From Candidatus Pacearchaeota archaeon CG10_big_fil_rev_8_21_14_0_10_32_14 (GTDB taxonomy: Archaea > Nanobdellota > Nanobdellia > Pacearchaeales > GW2011-AR1): DNA of 6,549 bases. The position numbers and the translations under genes were made by a program. The notes under the pieces are model-generated. The model had not been told where the DNA came from. It did no database searches and worked only from the letters and a program-made list of their open reading frames with translations. The DNA lies in contig PFCY01000098.1 of NCBI GenBank assembly GCA_002763085.1, forward strand, positions 1-6,549. The letters are read 5' to 3'. Positions 1 through 5,259 of the stretch are shown here, piece after piece (position 1 is the stretch's first letter; every line of letters starts with the position of its first letter).

Positions 1-43
1 ATAATTTGACAAAATGTAAACTCTCGCCCTAATACCAAATAAA
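1..43. repeat. Terminal direct repeat, left copy (circular overlap)
   Basis: These 43 bases are identical to the last 43 bases of the window (6507-6549). Exact identity at both extreme ends is what an assembler leaves when it walks round a circle, so the simplest reading is one circular molecule of about 6,506 bp. A genuine long terminal direct repeat on a linear element is the alternative. Confidence 0.9.
10..31 (+). repeat. CAAAATGTAAA / CGCCCTA element, copy 1
   Basis: CAAAATGTAAA at 10-20 is followed by CGCCCTA at 25-31. The same two blocks recur in the same order at 116-142 with slightly longer spacing. This could be an iteron or protein-binding site in the candidate origin; the copy number is low. 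Confidence 0.45.
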
Positions 44-115
44 ATCTCTATTATAAATAAATTAATTTTTATAATATGGGATGAAGTCCAACAAGGCTAA
101 TCATTTAAATTAGTT

Positions 116-142
116 CAAAATGTAAAAGACTTGCCCGCCCTA
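116..142 (+). repeat. CAAAATGTAAA / CGCCCTA element, copy 2
   Basis: CAAAATGTAAA at 116-126 is followed by CGCCCTA at 136-142. This is the second copy of the element at 10-31. An 8-base core also occurs in reverse orientation at 6489-6496. Confidence 0.45.
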
Positions 143-183
143 TATTTGAATTTCCTAGCTTAATTTTATTTCAAAAGTCTTAG

Positions 184-188
184 AAAAA
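184..188 (-). terminator. T-tract after orfF
   Basis: Read on the minus strand, a run of five T lies just past the orfF stop codon (194-196), with another T-rich stretch around 173-180. Archaeal RNA polymerase commonly terminates on such tracts without a hairpin. The evidence is weak because the region is AT-rich overall. Confidence 0.3.
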
Positions 189-193
189 TTTAT

Positions 194-958
194 TTAAAGA
201 TCCTCGTCGCTCTGACCCATTCCTTCAATCTCAGATCTTGCTAAATCCTCAATGGATTCATCTTCTTCTTGTTCTTTGTCACGTTTGTTTGATTTTGAAT
301 CTCTATCTTTCAAATCTTTTTCGAGTTTTTTTATTTTTTTCTCATTTCTTTTCGATTGTAAAGTTGAAGCATAAACCCTATTTTGATATGCTGAGCTTTT
401 TATGATTCCGGTATAAATTGATATTACAAAAAGAACAACAATGACAAATATGTAAGCGAAAATTTGGAAGAATAGATTTGGGAGATTACTAATCAAATTA
501 ATAATCGTTTCTCCTATGGCTTTTGTAATTCCTATCGCAGATATCACAATAGTTATGATGATTGCTATAATCTGATTTCTTATAACGCTGTCATAGAGTC
601 CCTGGAATATTCTGAAAAGGTTAATGACTGCAAATATCCAAAGGACAAGCACAAGGATAAATAAAAAACTCCAAGAGAAAGAAAGACCGAAAATTATTTT
701 CCAAGCTATGTCTGCTTTTTTAATAACGACTTCAGAATTTTTTAGAGATTTTCCTGCACTTGAGTTTTGACTCCAAGTTGTCCATTTTTGTTTTATGAAT
801 TCGTTTCTTGAATCCTCATCAAATATCTGATCAGCCGTATCTGCCACATTATCAATTTTTTCTTTAGTATCCTCAGGTAGTTGTGATGAAATTAAATGGG
901 GAACTAAGAGTAAGTTAATTGTCAATAAGAAGAAAATTAGCACCCCTGTTTTTCTCAT
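194..958 (-). CDS. orfF: signal-peptide membrane protein with charged cytoplasmic tail
   Basis: I do not recognise the family. The 254-aa protein starts with a signal peptide (about 1-26: MRKTG, a hydrophobic core, then LISSQ). A short polar outer segment follows (27-85, with an NSS glycosylation sequon at 65-67). About three membrane spans lie at 88-116, 127-146 and 158-184. The tail (190-254) is lysine/glutamate-rich, probably coiled coil, and ends in the acidic DEDL. Three spans after a cleaved signal put the tail in the cytoplasm. I chose the ATG at 958. The frame stays open to a TTG at 979, but that adds seven residues before the signal peptide and lies upstream of the predicted transcription start. 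A TATA-like box at 981-986 places transcription at about 957-960, so the mRNA is probably leaderless. The gene is divergent from orfE. It lacks the IPxxN/IIT signature of orfB-D. Confidence 0.85.
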   Translation of the reverse strand: MRKTGVLIFFLLTINLLLVPHLISSQLPEDTKEKIDNVADTADQIFDEDSRNEFIKQKWTTWSQNSSAGKSLKNSEVVIKKADIAWKIIFGLSFSWSFLFILVLVLWIFAVINLFRIFQGLYDSVIRNQIIAIIITIVISAIGITKAIGETIINLISNLPNLFFQIFAYIFVIVVLFVISIYTGIIKSSAYQNRVYASTLQSKRNEKKIKKLEKDLKDRDSKSNKRDKEQEEDESIEDLARSEIEGMGQSDEDL

Positions 959-980
959 ATGTATACAAAAATAGACCAAC

Positions 981-990
981 TTTTAAGGTT
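981..990 (-). promoter_or_regulatory. Archaeal promoter of orfF
   Basis: The minus strand reads AACCTTAAAA: a BRE-like AACC followed by a weak TATA-like TTAAAA. Its centre lies about 25 bp before the orfF ATG at 958, which fits a leaderless transcript. The box is a poorer match to TATA than those of orfA and orfB. Confidence 0.45.
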
Positions 991-1020
991 TATGGCCCTT
1001 CGTAGGTTCATGATAGTATG

Positions 1021-1030
1021 ACTATATAGT
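1021..1030. promoter_or_regulatory. 10-bp palindrome between divergent promoters
   Basis: ACTATATAGT is its own reverse complement. It sits between the orfF promoter (981-990) and the orfE promoter (1042-1055), about 20-30 bp from each. A site shared by both divergent promoters is a natural position for a repressor or activator, but AT-rich DNA yields such palindromes by chance. Confidence 0.3.
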
Positions 1031-1041
1031 AGTAACATATA

Positions 1042-1055
1042 GAAAGGTTTAAATA
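1042..1055 (+). promoter_or_regulatory. Archaeal BRE/TATA promoter of orfE
   Basis: GAAAGG (1042-1047, purine-rich BRE) directly precedes TTTAAATA (1048-1055, TATA box). Transcription would be expected about 25 bp past the box centre, near 1074-1080. That is downstream of the ATG at 1068, so the promoter supports the start at 1098. Confidence 0.65.
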
Positions 1056-1082
1056 CTATTTAGGCTAATGAGTATTAAGAAT

Positions 1083-1089
1083 AAAGGAG
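1083..1089 (+). promoter_or_regulatory. Shine-Dalgarno site deciding the orfE start
   Basis: AAAGGAG ends 8 nt before the ATG at 1098 and falls inside the roughly 20-nt leader predicted from the upstream TATA box. It favours 1098 over the in-frame ATG at 1068, which has no such site. Confidence 0.65.
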
Positions 1090-1097
1090 AAAATGAA

Positions 1098-2852
1098 ATG
1101 CCGAATGCTTATTTGAATCATATGAGGGAAATGAAAGAGATTGATGATTTTAGACGTGCTCAGAGAGCAGAGTCTATTGAAAATGCTGGTAAAGTTGTAA
1201 GAGGTATTTATGGGGTTACGTTAAAACCTATTGGTTCTGTATTAGGTTATATTGGAAGAGGGACTGGAAAAGCTATTGGGGCGGTCTTAAGAGGAGGATA
1301 TTCTATAGGAGAAGCAACTGTAACTCAAGCTATTCCGGCAGTTGTGAGCGGAACATATCATGCAGGAAAAGAGACAGTTAAATATGCAACGGGACTTGTT
1401 GATTCAGCTATCGAAACTAGAGTTCTTGCAAAAATGTATGAAGAATTAGATCCTTCTGCTGTTTACGATAAAACAAAAGTTTCAAGAGGACTTAGAACTG
1501 TCGAAAGAGTTGTCCATAATAGAAGAAATGCAAAACGATATAGAGAGCTTGAAGCGCTAGTAGATAAGGCAAGTAAAAAAGGAAATATTGCAACTGTTGA
1601 AGATGTATATTCTCATGTAATGGAAAGTAAAGAAAAACTAAGGGTGTCTCAGAATCGAAATGAAGCACAAAAAAAATTAAGACAAATCGGACCGAGTCTT
1701 ATGTTTAAAGAAAATGAGCTTCGAAATGAACCTTCGGAAAAAGTTCTTGGAGAATATAATTCGCTTGTAAAAGCATGGAATGAATTAAATGCATACTTAG
1801 GAGTTACTGATAAAAAAGTTTTAAGACCTTACGCTAAATTTGTTAAAACTCCTGTTGAAGCATCTGCGACGGAAAAAGCTGTGAAGACAGAATCACTTGA
1901 AGAAAAAGTTGAAGAAGCAGAAGGAGAAGCTGAAGATTTTGATTATACTATTAAACGATTAAAAAAAGAAGATGTTAAAGTCTATCAAACTCCTGAAGAA
2001 AAAAAACGATTTGAGAATCTTGCTTACACTTTAGTTGAAGCGCAAAGAAGACAACTTGAAGTTAACTATGAGAAAAGTTTTGAGGATATTGAAAGAAAAA
2101 AATCAAAAGGAGAATTAACTCAAGACGATATAGATGGTCATAATTCTTTGACTAAACAATTAGATGGAATTTATAAAGTTCTTGAACCTAGAAAGTATGA
2201 AGTTGAAACTTTGGAAGATTCGTCTTTAGTTGTAAATAGTTCTGATAGAAGTTTGAAAGTCGATGAAATTTTTAATCCTTATATGAGTAATATTAAAAGA
2301 AAAGAATATGAAGAAAAATTGGAAAAAGATGTAGATGAAATTATAGCATGGTTGAAACCTGGGAAAAGATCCTTAGATTCTAAAGAAGTTGTTTCTGAAA
2401 TTTTGCCTGAAGAAGTTGTTGATAGAAAAAATACTCTTGGTTTAGGTCTTATACCAAATTCCTTCCTTGAAGATATTCGTCTTCCAAAACTTGCAAATTC
2501 TTCGCCCACTCCTTTAAATCTTGAGTCTCAACTTGAATATGGAACAGAACAAATTGCTGGAGATGGTTTAAATCTTAAAGTAAACAATTCTGAAACAGAT
2601 GTTCAAAGAGAAAGATTGAGGGAAAAATATGATTGGAGTATGCTAAAACTAATAGATAAAGATCAAAGTGGTGTGGTCATATCTGATGATGAAATAAGAT
2701 CTCATAATGAAATTGCAGCTCAATTAGAGGGTGTTACTGAAGAAGAAACCGCGAGGTTATTTATTGAGTATGCTTATAGAGAAGGATCTACTGTTGATTT
2801 TAATAATATGAGTCCAAAAGATTATGAAAGAGTGGTCAGAAAAAAGAAATAA
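1098..2852 (+). CDS. orfE: large repeat-containing soluble protein with EF-hand-like loop
   Basis: I recognise no family. The 584-aa product has no signal peptide. Residues 30-110 are basic and glycine-rich with small hydrophobic patches, possibly membrane-associating. The rest is charged, helical and probably partly coiled coil. Three similar segments of about 47 residues (188-235, 314-360, 501-548) share an [EV]xQ[KR]x start and an [HY]N[SE][LI] core. In the third, residues 520-531 (DKDQSGVVISDD) resemble a calcium-binding EF-hand loop, followed by a degenerate partner around 561-572 (GSTVDFNN). I start at the ATG at 1098 because a Shine-Dalgarno site precedes it and the TATA box places transcription after the ATG at 1068, which would add ten residues. 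No HUH, Walker A or polymerase motif is visible, so it is not a recognisable replication protein. As the only soluble product, it may be a scaffold, matrix or cytoplasmic partner of the membrane proteins; that is inference. Confidence 0.85.
   Translation: MPNAYLNHMREMKEIDDFRRAQRAESIENAGKVVRGIYGVTLKPIGSVLGYIGRGTGKAIGAVLRGGYSIGEATVTQAIPAVVSGTYHAGKETVKYATGLVDSAIETRVLAKMYEELDPSAVYDKTKVSRGLRTVERVVHNRRNAKRYRELEALVDKASKKGNIATVEDVYSHVMESKEKLRVSQNRNEAQKKLRQIGPSLMFKENELRNEPSEKVLGEYNSLVKAWNELNAYLGVTDKKVLRPYAKFVKTPVEASATEKAVKTESLEEKVEEAEGEAEDFDYTIKRLKKEDVKVYQTPEEKKRFENLAYTLVEAQRRQLEVNYEKSFEDIERKKSKGELTQDDIDGHNSLTKQLDGIYKVLEPRKYEVETLEDSSLVVNSSDRSLKVDEIFNPYMSNIKRKEYEEKLEKDVDEIIAWLKPGKRSLDSKEVVSEILPEEVVDRKNTLGLGLIPNSFLEDIRLPKLANSSPTPLNLESQLEYGTEQIAGDGLNLKVNNSETDVQRERLREKYDWSMLKLIDKDQSGVVISDDEIRSHNEIAAQLEGVTEEETARLFIEYAYREGSTVDFNNMSPKDYERVVRKKK
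1659..2741 (+). repeat. Three-fold protein repeat within orfE
   Basis: At the protein level three units lie at nt 1659-1802, 2037-2177 and 2598-2741 (residues 188-235, 314-360, 501-548). Units 2 and 3 align without gaps from Q316/Q503 to G338/G525, matching R, L, Y, S, K and G. After one gap they share H-N-x-[LI]-x-x-Q-L-[DE]-G. Unit 1 starts EAQKK (unit 2 EAQRR) and carries YNSL where unit 2 has HNSL. The copies are diverged, so duplication is old. Confidence 0.55.
2840..2845 (-). terminator. T-tract terminator candidate for the orfC-orfD transcript
   Basis: Six A on the plus strand, inside the last codons of orfE, give a T6 run on the minus strand about 11 nt past the orfD stop. This suits T-tract termination in archaea and means the convergent transcripts overlap. 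Confidence 0.35.
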
Positions 2853-2855
2853 AAC

Positions 2856-3542
2856 TTACTTTACTCTTCCTCTAGCTTCATTAAGTTTCATTCCTCGTTT
2901 CATTTCCATTTCTTTTTTTAATATCCTATTTCTTATTTTTGCTTTTTGATACATTTCGAAGAATGTCGGCAAGAATCCTAATTCAAAAGCGACGATAAAA
3001 GATCTATAAAACCAATGAACATTTATTTTTATAAAATATAAATTAATGTTTTCAAAAGTGATTATACGAAGTGCTATATTCAGGATAGGAATGTAAGTTA
3101 AAAACGCGAAAATTATTGCGATGAAAAATACTTTCCAAAATCTTCCTGCGACAAGGTAAAGCCACTGAGTTTTTCTTTCCCGAATTTCTTCTTCGTCCCG
3201 TTTACTTATTATATATCCTGGAACAGAACCTCTGAATGAATGGCCTTCTATCATAACTCTATTCAATCTTATAATCAAATAAACAAACCACATCCAAACT
3301 CCGGCAAAAAAACCAACGGCAATATTTTCATATGAAAAAGGAATTGTAAACCCAAGGATATCAAGAGGTTTATCACTTCTTATGAATGCGTCGGATTTGA
3401 TGTAAATGTCTTTTAATGATGAGCTAATTGTTGTTAATGATTTAGATAATATACTATCACTTTGAGCAGAGATATATGGGAGAATAGTCAATATCAAAAT
3501 AAAAAATAATAGACTAACAACTAAAGTTTTTTTATGATTCAT
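2856..3542 (-). CDS. orfD: membrane protein, IPxxN/IIT paralogue family
   Basis: This 228-aa membrane protein has no recognised function. It has a signal peptide (about 1-27, ending YISAQ) and a short outer segment (28-70). Membrane spans lie at about 72-94, 134-155 and 176-194, and the cytoplasmic tail (198-228) is very basic. Residues 151-162 read IPILNIALRIIT. P192, Y198 and K202-I203-R204 complete the signature shared, at identical local spacing, with orfB and orfC. It is closest to orfC, with G-x-x-AG in the first span, a W-L pair before the second and IPILN after it. Its ATG directly abuts the orfC stop (TAA|ATG), with GGAGG 5 nt upstream inside orfC, so the two are co-transcribed and translation is probably coupled. 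A charged loop (114-124) lies between spans 1 and 2. It converges on orfE with three bases between the stop codons. Confidence 0.87.
   Translation of the reverse strand: MNHKKTLVVSLLFFILILTILPYISAQSDSILSKSLTTISSSLKDIYIKSDAFIRSDKPLDILGFTIPFSYENIAVGFFAGVWMWFVYLIIRLNRVMIEGHSFRGSVPGYIISKRDEEEIRERKTQWLYLVAGRFWKVFFIAIIFAFLTYIPILNIALRIITFENINLYFIKINVHWFYRSFIVAFELGFLPTFFEMYQKAKIRNRILKKEMEMKRGMKLNEARGRVK
2912..2919 (+). terminator. T-tract terminator candidate for orfE
   Basis: A CT7 tract on the plus strand (T at 2913-2919) lies about 60 nt past the orfE stop, inside the 3' end of orfD. It is a plausible archaeal T-tract terminator; no hairpin is seen. Confidence 0.3.
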
Positions 3543-4295
3543 TTAAGCCTCCGATGCTGATTTGAGCATTTTTGCTCCGTATTTTATCATGACGATCTGT
3601 GAATAATAATACATTCTCATTTTGTATCTTGTATATGCTTCAATCGCGCCAGGGATGAATCCAATATACAATGCTATCAGGAGTGCCTGAAGTATAATCG
3701 GAAAATTAAATGGCGGTACGGCGAGAGTTATTATTGAGATAAATGTATTTAAGATAGGAATTTGCATAAGAATTGCGTAAATTACTCCTATAAGAATTAT
3801 TTTAATTGGGCTACTTCCTATGAAATTTAACCAGCTTGATTGAAGTTTTGCTTTGTCTGCTTGAGCTTGGTCTTTGAAAACTAAAAATGCTTTAGCATAA
3901 GTCATTTCTGTCCACAAAAAAATGAGCTCATAAGATAAGAAAATAAAAAAGCCGGCAAGCAAGCCAGTAACTAAAGCGGGATAGAAAAACTCATAAACAG
4001 TTTCATCAAAGCCAAGGGCGTTTTTTATCCATAGAGTAGTTGACTCAAATTTGTCATTAGACTGAGATTGACATAAGAAAATATGGTCACTAAACCAAAG
4101 GTCGAGTTTTGCTATTTTACTGTCAATAATTTCCAAAGAGTTTCCTTCATTGATATTTGCTCTATCGATAAGATCGGGTGTAATCAAACAAGTATTATGC
4201 CCATAAAATAAAGCAAAGATCACCCCAATTAATATAATTATACCCCCTATGATAATAAGTTTGGATACTCCTCTTTTTCCGTGTATTTTTTTCAT
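3543..4295 (-). CDS. orfC: membrane protein, IPxxN/IIT paralogue family, pilin-like N terminus
   Basis: This 250-aa protein is of unknown function. The N terminus differs from its neighbours. A basic stretch ends in KRG (7-9) followed by VSK and a long hydrophobic helix (12-32), with no SAQ-type cleavage site. R-G/V-S fits the archaeal class III (prepilin/archaellin-type) signal consensus, though an uncleaved anchor is equally possible. The outer domain (33-100) has two cysteines (C36, C75) that could form a disulfide. Spans lie at about 105-128, 163-180 and 194-215. The signature is IPILN (179-183), IIT (188-190), P215, Y221 and K225-M226-R227, and the tail (221-250) is cytoplasmic. A TATA box lies about 22 bp before the ATG, giving a near-leaderless mRNA that continues into orfD. 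The 39-bp gap to the orfB stop also contains its promoter, so it can be expressed apart from orfB. Confidence 0.87.
   Translation of the reverse strand: MKKIHGKRGVSKLIIIGGIIILIGVIFALFYGHNTCLITPDLIDRANINEGNSLEIIDSKIAKLDLWFSDHIFLCQSQSNDKFESTTLWIKNALGFDETVYEFFYPALVTGLLAGFFIFLSYELIFLWTEMTYAKAFLVFKDQAQADKAKLQSSWLNFIGSSPIKIILIGVIYAILMQIPILNTFISIITLAVPPFNFPIILQALLIALYIGFIPGAIEAYTRYKMRMYYYSQIVMIKYGAKMLKSASEA
3548..3552 (-). promoter_or_regulatory. Shine-Dalgarno site of orfD inside orfC
   Basis: GGAGG on the minus strand lies in the last codons of orfC, 5 nt before the orfD ATG at 3542. It contrasts with the leaderless starts of the first genes of transcripts here and supports an orfC-orfD operon. 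Confidence 0.75.
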
Positions 4296-4312
4296 CTTTC
4301 TAATTTATTTGT

Positions 4313-4321
4313 ATTTTATAA
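4313..4321 (-). promoter_or_regulatory. TATA box of the orfC-orfD operon
   Basis: The minus strand reads TTATAAAAT, centred about 22 bp upstream of the orfC ATG (4295). Transcription would start at or within a few bases of the ATG. No clear BRE is seen. Confidence 0.5.
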
Positions 4322-4334
4322 TTTAATAACTTAA

Positions 4335-5207
4335 TCATCTTGAAATTGCTCTTAGCGCTTCTTCTCCAGCGACCTTTTTTAGGGCTTGATCGTATTTTCG
4401 TGTTCTTATTTTGTACTCTACATATTTTGATAAGATCCGAGGTACAATTGAGATTTCAAAATAAAGTATAAATGAGATTAATATCCAATGAATCCCTGTG
4501 AATTCTAAAGTAATGATTTGAACGATTCTGTTTACAAATGGGATTAGAATTAATATTTGATATATCAAAAGGAGTGTTATTATTATCATCCATTTTTTAG
4601 AAGTTGAACTTTCTCCAGATAAATCTTCATCTTCAAAAAAGAATATTATTAGTGCAACTCTTTCTATTCCAAAAAATATCAATGCTGCTAAACCTATTCT
4701 AAGATAATAAAAACCAAAAGGTAAAAATCCGATAATTGTTCCAATTATGACAGTGATACAAAAGATTAAACAAAAAATTCCTAATATCATTCCTTTAGCG
4801 CTATTATTTGCTGTTGGATTCAAAGTGACATATATCGAGCTAATAATTATTCCAAAAAATAAATAAAATACAACAATAAGAGCAATACTCCCCTTTGAAA
4901 TCTTACTCCAATCTAAATAATCTGAGTTTTCATCAAAACTCTTAAATCCTGTGAGCTTTTGAGTATTAATTCCTAAAAATCCACCGACGTTGTTAAAAAA
5001 ACCGAAGGTTTTTTCTTTGGCTAAAGTTAATTTTTCTTTGACCGGCTGCCAGATTTTTGAGATAGAAGATTGATTTTGTGAATTTAATGTTTGTGTATTT
5101 AATGGTGGATTTACTGAAGGATTAAGAACTTGAGCTTGTATCGATATGAGATTTAGCGTTAAAACTAAAAGCAAGATTATGCAAATAAAACTTGACCCCT
5201 TTTTCAT
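4335..5207 (-). CDS. orfB: membrane protein, IPxxN/IIT paralogue family, longest member
   Basis: This 290-aa protein is of unknown function. It has a signal peptide (about 1-26, ending SIQAQ). The outer region (27-104) is rich in N, Q, S and P at first, has an N-Q-S sequon at 45-47, and holds a possible amphipathic helix at 52-70. About five spans follow (105-127, 139-162, 165-191, 205-223, 240-257). An acidic loop (192-200, FEDEDLSGE) precedes the fourth span. The family signature is IPFVN (222-226), IIT (231-233), P256, Y262 and K266-I267-R268, then a charged tail (260-290). Compared with orfC and orfD it carries two extra spans before the shared C-terminal module. Five spans after signal cleavage put the tail in the cytoplasm. 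It has its own promoter, almost identical to that of orfA, with the ATG at the predicted transcription start (leaderless). Confidence 0.87.
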   Translation of the reverse strand: MKKGSSFICIILLLVLTLNLISIQAQVLNPSVNPPLNTQTLNSQNQSSISKIWQPVKEKLTLAKEKTFGFFNNVGGFLGINTQKLTGFKSFDENSDYLDWSKISKGSIALIVVFYLFFGIIISSIYVTLNPTANNSAKGMILGIFCLIFCITVIIGTIIGFLPFGFYYLRIGLAALIFFGIERVALIIFFFEDEDLSGESSTSKKWMIIITLLLIYQILILIPFVNRIVQIITLEFTGIHWILISFILYFEISIVPRILSKYVEYKIRTRKYDQALKKVAGEEALRAISR

Positions 5208-5225
5208 ATTAGAATTATAATTCGG

Positions 5226-5244
5226 GGATTTATATTATTAACGC
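5226..5244 (-). promoter_or_regulatory. Promoter of orfB (twin of the orfA promoter)
   Basis: The minus strand reads GCGTTAATAATATAAATCC, with TATAAAT at 5228-5234 centred 24 bp before the ATG at 5207. The block matches the orfA promoter at 17 of 19 positions with the same 18-bp spacing to the ATG. The ten bases before the ATG and the first codons (TAATTCTAATATGAAAAAG) are also identical. Confidence 0.75.
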
Positions 5245-5259
5245 CTTTTGATTAAATCT

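Larger units (their letters stand above)
1..193. other. Noncoding region, left half (joins 6115-6506 on the circle)
   Basis: I see no credible gene here. The stretch contains an AT-rich block (about 44-78) and two copies of a CAAAATGTAAA...CGCCCTA element (10-31 and 116-142). T-tracts on the minus strand follow the orfF stop. Joined across the circle junction to the right-hand noncoding DNA, it forms a gene-free region of about 585 bp, the only place large enough for a replication origin. Confidence 0.6.

Noticed and set aside
1068..1097. ATG at 1068 as the orfE start
   Set aside because: It is too close to the TATA box to be within the transcript and has no ribosome site; the ATG at 1098 has AAAGGAG at good spacing.
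1248..1275. Walker A-like GRGTGKA in orfE
   Set aside because: The residue that should be the first Gly of GxxxxGK[ST] is Ile, and GK is followed by Ala. There is no Walker B, and the local sequence is generally glycine-rich.
2279..2509. 76-aa open frame on the minus strand opposite orfE
   Set aside because: It lies wholly inside the well-supported orfE, has no promoter or ribosome site that I can see, and its serine/phenylalanine-rich composition is what the complement of a Lys/Glu-rich gene gives.
1098..2852. orfE as a rolling-circle (HUH) replication initiator
   Set aside because: Histidines occur singly (for example in VVHNRR, GHNSL, SHNEI). There is no HxH motif with a downstream catalytic Tyr arrangement.
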